Of a stretch of DNA of 12,221 nucleotides, positions 1 to 9,000 are shown in pieces. The stretch lies in assembly GCA_937894585.1 (NCBI GenBank), contig CALBGO010000035.1, positions 1 through 12,221 of the forward strand, in the 5' to 3' direction. This DNA is from an uncultured Eubacterium sp. Its GTDB lineage: Bacteria; Bacillota; Clostridia; Peptostreptococcales; Anaerovoracaceae. The translations under genes and the position numbers were made by a program. The stretch's first letter is position 1; each line of letters begins with the position of its first letter. The notes beneath the pieces are model-generated. The model did no database searches. It was not told the DNA's origin and saw nothing but the letters and a program-made list of their open reading frames with translations.

Positions 1-1191
1 ATCGATCAGCTGATTTCTGATGCGTTGAAGAACAAGGCAGACATAATCGACTTGAATATCAAAGGTGCAGACAAGGCAGACAAGATTCTGGTGGAACTGC
101 CAAAGGCATCTGTACAGAACATCGCAGACAAGACTGATGCGGCGCTGAACATCAATACCGCACTGGGCAATGTGACACTGGACAGAAGAGCAATGACAGA
201 AGCTGTCAAAGCAGCGGCAGGTGATGAGATTACATTAATTCTGGAAAAGAAAGCGGCATCTGATGCACAGAAAGCACAGCTTGGAGATGATGCGGCGTTC
301 ACAGACGTGAAACTGCTTTCCGGCGGTAAGGAAATCACAGACCTCGGTACAGCGAAAATAACCGTAGAACTGCCGGTTTCCGACACCCTTGCAGCAAAGA
401 CCTGCGCGCTTGCCTTTATGGATGCGGACGGAAAACTTACGAAACTTTCCGGCAAAGTTGTAACAGTAAACGGTAAGAAATACTTCCGATTCGAAACTTC
501 TGTTTTCGGAAGTTTTGTACTGGCAGAAGAATCCAAACTGGATGCAGCTATCAAAGAGCAAAATGAACAGCCTGACCACAGCAAAGTGATTGCGGGAGTC
601 AAAGCAACGACAATCAAAGCAAAATCCGAGCTGAAAAAACACTCTGTCAAACTGACCTGGACCAAATCTAAGGGCTACAAGGTGGATCAGTATCAGGTAT
701 ACCGTTCTGCAAAGAAAAAGGGCACCTATAAGAAAATCGGCGAAACGAAGAAAAGAACTTATCTCAACAGCACGAATCTTAAGAAAGGAACCCGCTACTA
801 CTACAGGGTGCGTGGCGTGCGCAGAATTGACGGAAAGAACTATTACACCAAGTGGTCGAACCTTGCAAATCGCACCATGAAAGCAAATTCTTTGGACTTC
901 GGTGTAAAGGCAACGACGGTAAAAGCCAAAGCGTATGCATCGAAAGAAAGTGTGAAAGTCACTTGGACTAAATCCAAAGGCTACAAGGTGGACGGCTATC
1001 AGGTGTACAGAGCCGACAAGAAAAACGGCACATACAAAAAAATTGCAGCGACTAAGAAGACTACCGTGAAAAACACGAAGAACCTGAAGAAGGGTAAAAC
1101 TTATTACTACAAAGTGCGCGGCTATCGCACCATGGAAGGTAAGAAGATTTATACAAAATGGTCTTCTAAAGTAAGTGCAAAAGTGAAATAG
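1..1191 (+). CDS. C-terminal part of a surface protein with two lysine-rich Fn3-like repeats (5' partial)
   Basis: The reading frame is open from base 1 (396 codons visible, TAG at 1189-1191), so the gene starts left of the window; a TTG at 25 is not a credible start because the frame runs through it and no ribosome binding site precedes it. Visible residues 1 to about 178 form a beta-rich segment (LPKASVQNIADKTD, then NTALGNVTLDRRA, KITVELPVSDTLA and a closing FRFETSVFGSFVLAEE), a type common in clostridial wall proteins, often before surface-anchoring domains; I have no family name for it. Two Fn3-like domains of about 100 residues follow, each with TWTKSKGYKVD, YQVYR, NLKKG, YYYRVRG/YYYKVRG and YTKWS, and the chain ends SAKVK. 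Both are very basic (the first has about 29 Lys/Arg against 4 Asp/Glu). I infer a secreted protein whose basic tail lies against the anionic wall or binds a polymer. There is no LPXTG or SLH motif in the visible part. The function of the whole protein is unknown. Confidence 0.85.
   Translation: MDQLISDALKNKADIIDLNIKGADKADKILVELPKASVQNIADKTDAALNINTALGNVTLDRRAMTEAVKAAAGDEITLILEKKAASDAQKAQLGDDAAFTDVKLLSGGKEITDLGTAKITVELPVSDTLAAKTCALAFMDADGKLTKLSGKVVTVNGKKYFRFETSVFGSFVLAEESKLDAAIKEQNEQPDHSKVIAGVKATTIKAKSELKKHSVKLTWTKSKGYKVDQYQVYRSAKKKGTYKKIGETKKRTYLNSTNLKKGTRYYYRVRGVRRIDGKNYYTKWSNLANRTMKANSLDFGVKATTVKAKAYASKESVKVTWTKSKGYKVDGYQVYRADKKNGTYKKIAATKKTTVKNTKNLKKGKTYYYKVRGYRTMEGKKIYTKWSSKVSAKVK
595..1188 (+). 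repeat. Tandem Fn3-like coding repeat, two units of 102 codons
   Basis: Two head-to-tail units begin at about 598 and 904 (GVKATT in both), a period of 306 bases. TWTKSKGYKVD, GTYKKI and YTKWS recur at the same spacing. DNA similarity is clear but incomplete, which suggests an older duplication rather than a recent one. The second unit ends at the stop codon. Confidence 0.85.
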
Positions 1192-1192
1192 C

Positions 1193-1263
1193 CTGAGAAA
1201 AAGAATTTTCAACAAGTATTTTTTCTCAGAAAAACAGGGCGCAGCAGATGGTTTTGCTGCGCT
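1193..1263 (+). terminator. Probable intrinsic terminator and second hairpin after the Fn3 gene
   Basis: Just after the stop, CTGAGAAAAA (1194-1203 region) pairs with TTTTTTCTCAG (1219-1229), giving an A/T-heavy stem with U-rich 3' arm. A second, GC-rich hairpin follows, GCGCAGCA (1239-1246) with TGCTGCGC (1255-1262). The second has no T run after it on the + strand, but on the - strand it is followed by CCTGTTTTTC, so it would work better in reverse. I read the pair as the transcript end of the upstream gene, possibly bidirectional. Structure is inferred by eye, without folding energies. Confidence 0.5.
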
Positions 1264-1295
1264 CTGATGCATCTATAAACAAGATTGGAGTATAT

Positions 1296-1952
1296 ATGAA
1301 TCAGAGAGAACAGTTGTATCAGAAACTTGCAGGACAGAAGGTTTGGATTCCGTGCACAAAACAGCCCGACGGGAGTATTACACTGGAGCTTCTGCTGAAT
1401 CAGAAGGGAGAGCAGTATATTCCCTCTTTTTGTAACAGAAAATCCGGAGAAGGAAAAATCAAGGGAACTCTCGTGGAGATTGATTTTACAGTACTGCGTC
1501 ATACCCTGCTGGAACTGCCGGAACAGATCTGCGGCATCGTCTTAGAACCGTTTCAGGAGAATATTCTGTTTGACAGAACTGCGTTGAACTCATTTGATAA
1601 AGCAATCACAGGCATGGATGTAAGGTGGCATGTGCATTCAGAGGATCTGATTCTGGAAATTCCTGCACATCTTCCGGAAGGTCTGATAAACACTCTGCAG
1701 GGCTTTTTTGAAAAAGAAGAAAACGTAAACAGAGTCTGGATCCTTCTTGCAAAAGAGAAGGCAGAGGAAGTTCCGTACCTGTATTTTGCCGTCGATTACC
1801 GGGGAGACAGGATATCTCTCTTTCCGAGGTTGGCAGAGAAAATTAAACCTTTCATGAAACCCGGAGAACGATTTGAGCTGACAGAATACGGAACCGGAAT
1901 GGAAAGAATGTCACTGAGAAAAGCGCTGATTTATGAAAAAGATAAACCATGA
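1296..1952 (+). CDS. SseB family protein (218 aa)
   Basis: Start is ATG 1296, with GGAG at 1287-1290 five bases upstream; an in-frame ATG at 1248 lies inside the upstream hairpin, lacks a ribosome binding site and would add 16 unconserved-looking residues. TGA is at 1950-1952. The N-terminal half (residues 1 to about 90; KVWIPCT, a hydrophobic strand, then EQYIPSFCNRKSGEGK) resembles the SseB N-terminal domain, and residues 110-215 (DLILEIPAHLPEGL, NRVWILLAKEK, LYFAVDYRGD, then the ERMSLRKALIYEKDKP tail) resemble the SseB C-terminal domain. Length fits the family. No signal peptide or membrane segment, so cytoplasmic. SseB was named for an effect on serine sensitivity in E. coli; its biochemical role is not settled, and family members in Firmicutes are usually uncharacterised. 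The gene stands alone: hairpins precede it, and the next promoter lies about 85 bases after it. No clear terminator follows. Confidence 0.8.
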   Translation: MNQREQLYQKLAGQKVWIPCTKQPDGSITLELLLNQKGEQYIPSFCNRKSGEGKIKGTLVEIDFTVLRHTLLELPEQICGIVLEPFQENILFDRTALNSFDKAITGMDVRWHVHSEDLILEIPAHLPEGLINTLQGFFEKEENVNRVWILLAKEKAEEVPYLYFAVDYRGDRISLFPRLAEKIKPFMKPGERFELTEYGTGMERMSLRKALIYEKDKP

Positions 1953-2035
1953 ATTAGTTTCTTTTTGGTATCGAACGATTGAAGTCTTTATTCATGCGTA
2001 TATTTGTACATTCGTATACATAACATACATCAATG

Positions 2036-2065
2036 TTGACAGATCTGCTCGTAGGAGAGTATACT
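2036..2065 (+). promoter_or_regulatory. Sigma-A type promoter of the riboswitch leader
   Basis: A perfect -35 box TTGACA (2036-2041) and a -10 box TATACT (2060-2065) are separated by 18 bases. The predicted transcription start is near 2072, some ten bases before the 5' arm of the cobalamin aptamer, as expected for a riboswitch leader. The leader up to the next start codon would be about 920 nt, unusually long. Confidence 0.8.
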
Positions 2066-2080
2066 GAAGAAAATAGATTG

Positions 2081-2273
2081 TTTCATGTTCTCCCCGCGCA
2101 GAGCGTTTTCCTGCGGAGCGGGAGCTAAGAGGGAAGCAGGTGCAAGTCCTGCGCGGTCCCGCCACTGTAACGGACGAGCCGATTTCAGATACCACTGAGA
2201 GCACTGCCTGTGCAGAAGATTTCGGGAAGGTGAAAGCGGCATTTGAGTTCCTAGCCAGGAGACCTGCATGAGA
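2081..2273 (+). promoter_or_regulatory. Cobalamin (B12) riboswitch, canonical aptamer
   Basis: The conserved core is present in order: GGGAA (2131-2135), the P4 hairpin GCAGG/CCTGC with loop TGCAAGT (2136-2152), CCCGCCACTGTAA (2158-2170), ACCACTG (2191-2197) pairing toward GGGAAGGT (2224-2231), and the 3' box AGCCAGGAGACCTGC (2253-2267). An outer P1 helix can form between TTTCATG (2081-2087) and CATGAGA (2267-2273), and a P2-like stem between CTCCCCGC and GCGGGAG. This class binds adenosylcobalamin or related corrinoids and usually turns off B12 uptake or synthesis genes when ligand is abundant. An intrinsic terminator about 60 bases downstream points to transcriptional control. The only coding sequence it can serve is the giant secreted protein beginning at 2995. 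Confidence 0.95.
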
Positions 2274-2330
2274 CCGGTTTTTCCTGACGGTGTATCAGCA
2301 GAAGGACATGAAATTTACAGCAGAAATACG

Positions 2331-2362
2331 GACTGCATCACGATATTGTGATGCAGTTTTTT
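2331..2362 (+). terminator. Intrinsic terminator of the first riboswitch
   Basis: ACTGCATCAC (2332-2341) and GTGATGCAGT (2348-2357) form a perfect 10-bp stem with loop GATATT, running into six T (2357-2362). It lies about 60 bases after the aptamer, the expected place for a riboswitch-controlled terminator. I could not identify the antiterminator pairing with confidence. Confidence 0.9.
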
Positions 2363-2398
2363 CTATTGCGGAAGAGTTTTCAAGAGGCTCTTTTGTGC

Positions 2399-2482
2399 GC
2401 CGACATAGTGTCGGCATCTGGAGTTTAATATCGCGGGCTTTTGTGGCAAATGCGCGACTTGGGAGGACTTTTGCCAGTTTTT
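2399..2482 (+). other. Two hairpins between the riboswitch elements
   Basis: GCCGACA (2399-2405) and TGTCGGC (2409-2415) form a perfect 7-bp hairpin with loop TAG and no T run. Further on, TGGCAAA (2444-2450) pairs with TTTGCCA (2470-2476), followed by G and five T (2478-2482), a weak terminator-like form. They lie between the first terminator and the second aptamer-like element. There is no promoter of recognisable quality and no credible gene. Their role is unknown; they may only space the two RNA domains. Confidence 0.4.
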
Positions 2483-2496
2483 CCTGAACACGCATT

Positions 2497-2782
2497 CTTG
2501 TTCTTTGCTGAACAAGGGAATCAGGTGAGAATCCTGAACATGTGGAGAGTATTTTAGTATTGATAAGTTCTTTATTATAAAGATACTTTTCCTTAGTAGC
2601 TGTGTTTACAAAGCATCATCTCCATGTGAAATTTGTTTCACGTGCGGTGAAAACCGGTCATTGGAAGAGCTGTAATGGCTCGGAGAGAAGGCTGAGTTGG
2701 TGTGCTGATACAAATTAAGTGAAGTGATGAGAAATTAGTGACTTATTGTATCTGAATGTATCAGTCAGAAGACCTACAAATT
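2497..2782 (+). promoter_or_regulatory. Second, divergent cobalamin-riboswitch-like RNA
   Basis: CTTGTTC (2497-2503) pairs with GAACAAG (2510-2516) as a P2-like hairpin leading into GGGAA (2516-2520), then TCAGG/CCTGA (2521-2525 with 2533-2537) around TGAGAAT, which is the typical clostridial cobalamin P4. The expected CCCGCCACTGTAA is absent; instead CATGTGGAGA (2539-2548) pairs with TCTCCATGTG (2619-2628, two G-T pairs) around a 70-base insertion. Downstream, GTCATTGG (2657-2664) with GAAGGC (2687-2692) resembles the P6 core, and AGTCAGAAGACCT (2763-2775) differs by one base from the usual 3' box. So both ends are recognisable while the middle is rebuilt. It may be a variant aptamer with changed affinity or ligand, or a decayed copy. 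A strong terminator about 85 bases later argues that it still functions. Confidence 0.6.
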
Positions 2783-2842
2783 CTGCAGAAATCAGTTTTT
2801 TGCAGGAGCCGAATGAAAAGAATGATTATGCCTGATAATCAT
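2783..2842 (+). promoter_or_regulatory. Candidate antiterminator hairpins of the second switch
   Basis: CTGCAGAAA (2783-2791) can pair with TTTTTGCAG (2797-2805, one G-T). Next, AATGATTAT (2820-2828) pairs perfectly with ATAATCATT (2834-2842), loop GCCTG. The arms of this second hairpin share ATGATT and AATCAT with the terminator at 2868-2886, so each arm could pair with a terminator arm instead. That is the usual design of a partner-swapping expression platform; the direction of the switch is not evident from sequence alone. Confidence 0.5.
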
Positions 2843-2867
2843 TCTGTGTTTTCAATGTCACAAAGTG

Positions 2868-2893
2868 CGATGATTTTTAATCATCGTTTTTTT
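2868..2893 (+). terminator. Intrinsic terminator just upstream of the giant gene
   Basis: CGATGATT (2868-2875) and AATCATCG (2879-2886) form a perfect 8-bp stem with loop TTT, followed by seven T (2887-2893). It lies about 100 bases before the start codon at 2995, so RNA polymerase must read through it to express the gene. Confidence 0.9.
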
Positions 2894-2982
2894 ATTGAAA
2901 CCTTCATACCAAAAGCCGACATAACCCTTTTATCACAGATTCTGTAAGTGCAGAAACTGTGTTGAGATACAATCATTTGGTT

Positions 2983-2988
2983 AGGAGG
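2983..2988 (+). promoter_or_regulatory. Ribosome binding site of the giant gene
   Basis: AGGAGG with a 6-base spacer (AATATC) before ATG 2995. The match is near perfect and fixes the start codon. It lies well downstream of the terminator, so translation itself does not look riboswitch-controlled. Confidence 0.9.
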
Positions 2989-2994
2989 AATATC

Positions 2995-3096
2995 ATGAGA
3001 ACAGGATTTAAAAAACTGATTGTTCTTACGCTGGCTTTTGCCATGGTTCTGACCGGATTCGGTTTTGAAAACTGGAATCTCGGCAGCGCATGGGCT
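2995..3096 (+). other. Signal peptide coding segment of the giant protein
   Basis: Residues 1-34: a positive start (MRTGFKK), a hydrophobic core of about 17 residues, then a cleavage-like SAWA before ASAGEV. Type I (Sec) signal; no lipobox cysteine, so not a lipoprotein. Confidence 0.85.
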
Positions 3097-6000
3097 GCTT
3101 CCGCAGGTGAGGTCACGGAAATCGGAACAGCAGAAGAGCTTGCTGCACTGGGTGGAAAGCAGCTTACAGGCGAGTATCGTCTGACAAAGGATATCGATAT
3201 GTCCGGCGTTTCCATGCAGCCGATCAGAAGTATCAGAGACGGAAGCTTTGACGGCAGCGGACATAAAATCAGAAATCTTAGTATTTCAGCCGACGGCAAT
3301 ACAGGGCTCTTTGCAGAACTGGAAAAATCGACGGTGATAAAAGATCTGATTCTTGAGAACTGCAATATAACGAACACATCGGGTTCATATGAGGGCGCAG
3401 GAGGAATGGTAGGTAAAGTTACTGCCAACGGTTCTGCTATTGAAAACTGCGGTGTCAGCGGAGGGAATGTATCTTCCACTTCATCAGGTGCAGTATATAC
3501 AGGCGGACTGGTCGGTTATGCGTCGGAAGATATAATACTTAAAAACTGTTACAGTACCGCAGGTGTTACAGGCTCTTTATCTTATTCTACGAGAACAGGA
3601 GGCTTGATTGGGCATGCTAGCGGAACTCTGGAAAATTGCTATGCGAGAGGTCTGGTTGACGGCAAGACAGGTAATACGGGTGGTTTAATCGGGTATGTTT
3701 CATTTGGAACAGATGTCACTAACTGCTATTCTGCAGCATCAATTACTGGTGAAGGCAGTAGAGTTTATGCTTTTGCTGGATATCCGAATAGTGGGAAATA
3801 TGGTGGCTGTTTCTATGACAGTGAAAAGGCTGACGGAATACAGGCAAACGATCAGAGTGGCATTACTGCTAAAACAACTGCAGAACTGAAGGCTTTCCCA
3901 ACAGAACTTGGTGGTGCATTTCAGAATGATTTGAGTACATTATTAAACGAAGGATACCCGATTCTGAAATGGCAGAATCCGGATGCAGAATATGCCGTTA
4001 CATTGTATGTGCAGCCGATAGATGCTGTTGTTACGATAAACGGAGCACAGCAGCCCGCTTCAGAAACAGGTGTTTATACGGCTTCTGGTCTGAAATCAGG
4101 AGAAAGCTGCACTTATGAGGTTGTACAGAAGGAAGATGCAGAAACAGACCTTGCGGCCCAGTCCGGCTCTATCACAGTCGGAAAGTCTGATGTGACGAAG
4201 AATATCAAACTAATTCCGAATGAATATTCGCTTCAATTCAATTTAACACCGCAGGAAGCGGAATTTATGCTGACTGATGGTGAAGGAAGGATCGTATCAC
4301 CGGCCGGCGGCACAACTTATTCTGTACCGAACGGTATTTATAACTATACTGCTGAGCTGTTTGGATATAAAACAGATAAAGGTTCTGTTAAAATCAATAA
4401 AGCGGGACAGACCAAGGAAATTCACCTTGCAAAACAGCCTGAGCAGACTGTCGTGTTCAAATACGGAGCGCTGATCAACGGTGAAGAGATTCAGAACGGA
4501 AGTCTGACGGTAACCACCGGTAAGAAGACAATGACTGCCGAAAAAGACAATCTGACTTATAAGCTTCCGGCAGGTTATGATTATGAATATACCTTTAAGA
4601 GTGCAAACTACGCCAAGGTGACAGGAAAACTGGAATTTGCAGACCTTAAGGCGGAGAACAGACATGAGATTGAGATCCCTTTAGCTGCAAAAACTGCATG
4701 GGAAGGACAGGGGGATGTCATTGAACCGCAGCAGGCTGACGGCGTATATCAGATTTCCTGCGGTGCCGAGCTTGCATGGTTTGCAGAGCAGGTAAACGGC
4801 GGAAAATCTCCACTTAATGCTGTACTGACAAAAGATATTGACCTTGGCGGTGAGCCGTGGACCCCGATTGGAAAGAAGGATTATGGGAAAGAATTCAAAG
4901 GGACGCTTGACGGAAAAGGTCATAAAATAAAGAATCTTTGTATTGATTCTGCTGAAAGCTATCAGGGATTATTTGGAACTGTAAGGGATGCAGCAATCAG
5001 AGACCTTTTTGTTTCAGGCACCGTGAAAGGCGGCGAATATACAGCCGGTCTGATTGCAAAGGCAGGAGCTGATACAATTGTGGAAAACTGCATTGTGACT
5101 GCAAACATTACAAGTACAAAAGGATATGCAGGAGGACTGATCGGTGATATTTCCGGCAGAGGCGTAAAAATAAATCAGTCTGCCCACATCGGAACTGTTA
5201 CAGGCAATGCCTACAATGTAGGAGGGATGATTGGCAGAATCAATTATAAAGCAGAGGCTGAAAACTGCTATCACAGGGGAACTGTAGCAAATGAATCAGG
5301 AAATACGGGAGGTCTTGTAGGTCAGCTCAATGATTCTGGTGCTGTGATAGAAAACTGCTATTCGGTAGGCATGGTAACAGGAAAAAGCGATTCAAATCCG
5401 CTCATCGGTAAAAAAAGCAGCGGTAGTGTTAAGAACTGTTACTATGAAGGCGTGAAAGGGGCTGATAGATTAGGAACAGGTAAAACCGCAGAAGAAATGA
5501 AAGCGCCTGCTTTTGTTGCAGACCTTGGCGCAGCCTTTATCGCGGACATGAAAAATCCTGTCAATGAAGGATATCCGATCTTCGCATTCCAGGATAATAC
5601 ACCGAAATATGAGGCAGTATTTACGGTGAATCCGGAAAATGCGGACTTTAAGGTTTTCGATGCTGAGGGCACACTGATGTCTGCAGCAGGCAGCGAGAAC
5701 GGCGTGCACAGATATGCACTGAAAGCCGGAAAATACAACTACGAAGTGTCAGCTTTCGGGTATACTGCACAGAAAAAGAATTTCGAGGTGACAGAAAAAG
5801 GCGTAAATGAGACGGTTACGCTGGATGAAGCGGTTAAATATAAGCTGCAGTTTGACGTCACACCGCATGTGCCTGATCTTAGAATTCAGGTGATGCATAA
5901 CGGAAATTCCCTTTCTGTTTCACCGGACGGATTTTATAACCTTCCGGAAGGCGAATACACCTGGGTGATAAAGGCAAAGGGTTACGGTAAGCAAACCGGA

Positions 6001-9000
6001 ACCGTTCATCTGAAGAAGGATGAAACCGTCAAAGTGACACTGAGCGAATCGAATGCATGGGACGGCGAGTCAAAAGAGGAAGTGACGCCGAATGCGCAGG
6101 GCATCTACGAGATCGGAACCGGTGCTGAGCTTGCATGGTTTGCAGAACAGGTAAACGCAGGAACAGGGAAGAACTACGATGCAGTCCTGACAGATGATAT
6201 CGACTTGGGCGAATATCCGTTCATGCCGATTGGTGCTACGATAAAGTATTCAACAAAACCGTATGCCGGTATCTTTGATGGAAAAGATCACACGATTTCC
6301 GGTGTAAATATCGAGAGTAGCGGAAACTATGTGGGGCTATTCGGAGCTCTGCAAGGAACTTCATCCAAATACGCAGAGGTGAAGAACCTGACTGTAAAGG
6401 GAACGGTTAAAAGTGACGGAAGCTTCCTTGGTGGAATTGCCGGAAATGCAAAATATGCAAAGATTGTGAACTGCCACAACTATACAGATGTAACTGCCAG
6501 TGGCAGTAAAAAAGAAAAGATTGGTGGTGTTGTCGGTCAGATTGGAGATTATAGCGACAAGAGTGTGCTGAAGAACTGCTCCAATCACGGTAATATCACC
6601 GGAACAGATTCTGAAAATGTTGGCGGTGTGGCAGGATATACAGACAGAGCAGAGGTAAGTGCATCTTTCAATGCCGGAACTGTATCGGCCAAGGCGAAAG
6701 TCGGCGGTGTGATCGGAAATGCCAACGGTGCAACTGTTACTGATCTGTATAATGTGGGCAGCGTAACAGGTCAGAGTGGTAATATCGGCGGTGTAATCGC
6801 ATATGCTGCAGCAGATGTTTCACATGTCTACAGTGCAGGTCAAGTGACAGGTGGTAAAGCTGTATTCGGTATGGTAAGCAGTTTCAGCGGTTCCGCAAAA
6901 AATTGTTACTACTTAGATACACTTCCTGCGGACAGCAATGCGACAGCGAAGACATCAGCAGAACTGAAGGATTTGGAAGGTGCACTCAATGGTGATAGAA
7001 CCGGCGAGGAAAGAGCATGGAAAACTTCTCCTTCTGATAACAACGGATATCCGATTTTATTCTGGCAGAAGACCAAGTCGCCTGTGGAGGATAAGCCGCT
7101 GGCGCCTGTAAAGAATGCACATTGGAAATATGAAAGACAGGATTACATAGATCCTGCAACACAGGAAGTAATCGAAGCAGATGAGCAGAGCTGGAACTGC
7201 TTCTTCAAGATGGATCCGGTTGCTATGTGGGACGAAGTTCCATACGCAGACAGCTATACCATAACCCTGTGGAAAGAAGATTTTGTATGGCAAGAGCTTT
7301 CTAAAGAGCAGAAAGCGAAAGTCATGGACACGAGTAAGACGCCGGCCCAGAGACTCCGCTATACTGATGAAAGTAAAATCATAGAAGCCATGACACAGCA
7401 GGAAAAAGAAGCATATAGCAAGCTGGTCATGGCGGTGATTGAAGCGCAGGAGGATCATGAGGCGCATAAAGCGGCTGTTGCTGCTCAGCAGAAATATTTA
7501 ACAGATATTTTAGACGACGGAAAACATAATGTAGATCTTGGTGTATACAGACCTGAAATTGAAAAGGTAAAGCAGATTGAGAATGTAAAAGAAACAAAAC
7601 ATGATTTTACCGAAGAAATCAATAAAGGCGGGGAATACCCATATTACTTTACCGTTACACCGGTTGCAAAAGAAGGCAGTGGTTATATCAGTGGAAATGT
7701 TCCGCAGAAGGTGACTTTGGCTGAACTTGATGCGATGTATCGGGACAGCCTGACTTCATGCTACAATCATCTGACAAAACCGTATAATCTGCAGTGGGAT
7801 GGAACCACAGCGAAGTGGAATGGTTCTCCAAATGCTGATTTTTATTCAGTGATTATCTATGCAGTAAGTGGAACTGAAAGCAAACCGGTTTATAAAAAAA
7901 TCAGATATGAACTTGTCTCACCGGAACAGACGCAGATGGACTGCGGCAATATCTTTACTGTAGATGGCAAATATGCTTTTGCCGTAAGATCAGAAACAAA
8001 CGAAGACGGTAAGATAAAGGGCTTTATCAGCAGCGGTATATCTGAGTACAGTCCGATATATACTGTGGGCGAAGCACAGAAACCTGATACTGACAGAAAA
8101 GACTGGATTCCTATTTCTACAGCGAAAGAGTGGATTGAGCTTGCCAACATCGAAGATGTGCCGGCCGAAAACGGCAGCAATATCAGTAAACAGGCAGTTG
8201 AATGGGGCAAGAAGTACTATCTGACAGATGATATCGATTTTTCGGAGTTATCAGCGGCAGACCAGGCTAAGACAAAATCCATAGGAAATGTGAACAATCG
8301 TTTCATGGGAACGATGGATGGAAATGGCTTTAAAATCAAAGGCCTGACATTAAGTAACAACGACGCAGGTTTGTTTTCAGATATCGGGGCAACCGGTCTT
8401 GTCTGCGATATGACCATTGAAAATGCAAATGTACTGTTTTCGGATAATGCAGCAGTGCTTGCCCTTAATAATCGCGGAACTATTACAGACTGCGCTGTTA
8501 AGAACTGCAATATTACAGCAGATACAGGTGCTGTGCTTGGCGGTATGGTAAGCCGAAACTACGGAAAAATCAGCAAATGTTATGTTGAAGGCGGAAGTTT
8601 AGTTTCAAACAGCAAAACGGCGACAGGTCATGCAGGGTTTGTCGGTTCCAATGAAGGGACCGGTCTGATTGAAAGCTGCTGGACTTCGATGAACATAAAC
8701 ACGCAGAGCGATTACGCCGGAGGCTTTATTGGTCTTGGATACGGCGGAACAGTCAGAAACTGCTTTGCACTGGGAGCTGTTTCAGCAGGAGGTTATTCCG
8801 GAGGCTTTGCAGGAAGAAGCGTATATCAGGGCAATATATATGAGAACTGCTACGCGGCAGGAAAAGTAACTGTCACAGGAGAGGAAGGAAACGGATTTAT
8901 CGGTGGTAACAAGCCGAATTTGGCTTTCCAGTATGATCAGTCTGAAGGCGTTACAAACTGTTACTATAACGCCGAAAATAAAGATTGCAGGCCATATGGC

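Noticed and set aside
235..1272. Long minus-strand open frame (345 codons) opposite the Fn3 gene
   Set aside because: It mirrors a lysine-rich gene: AAA/AAG codons read as TTT/CTT give a Phe/Leu/Cys-rich product with no domain and no ribosome binding site.
1251..1279. Possible promoter for the SseB-family gene (TATAAA at 1274-1279)
   Set aside because: The -10-like match is good but the -35 position (about 1251-1256, GTTTTG) is poor and the start would fall about 10 bases before the ATG; not strong enough to annotate.
1248..1295. Upstream in-frame ATG at 1248 for the SseB-family gene
   Set aside because: It lies in the GC-rich hairpin, with no Shine-Dalgarno sequence, whereas ATG 1296 has GGAG at the right distance.
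1991..2028. AT-rich inverted repeat GTATA...TATAC before the leader promoter
   Set aside because: Five-base arms in AT-rich DNA occur by chance; there is no regulator gene nearby to support an operator.
2290..2947. Short plus-strand open frames in the leader (2290-2487 and 2756-2947)
   Set aside because: They overlap terminators and aptamer elements, have no ribosome binding site, and their products are low-information; the region is RNA-structured, not coding.
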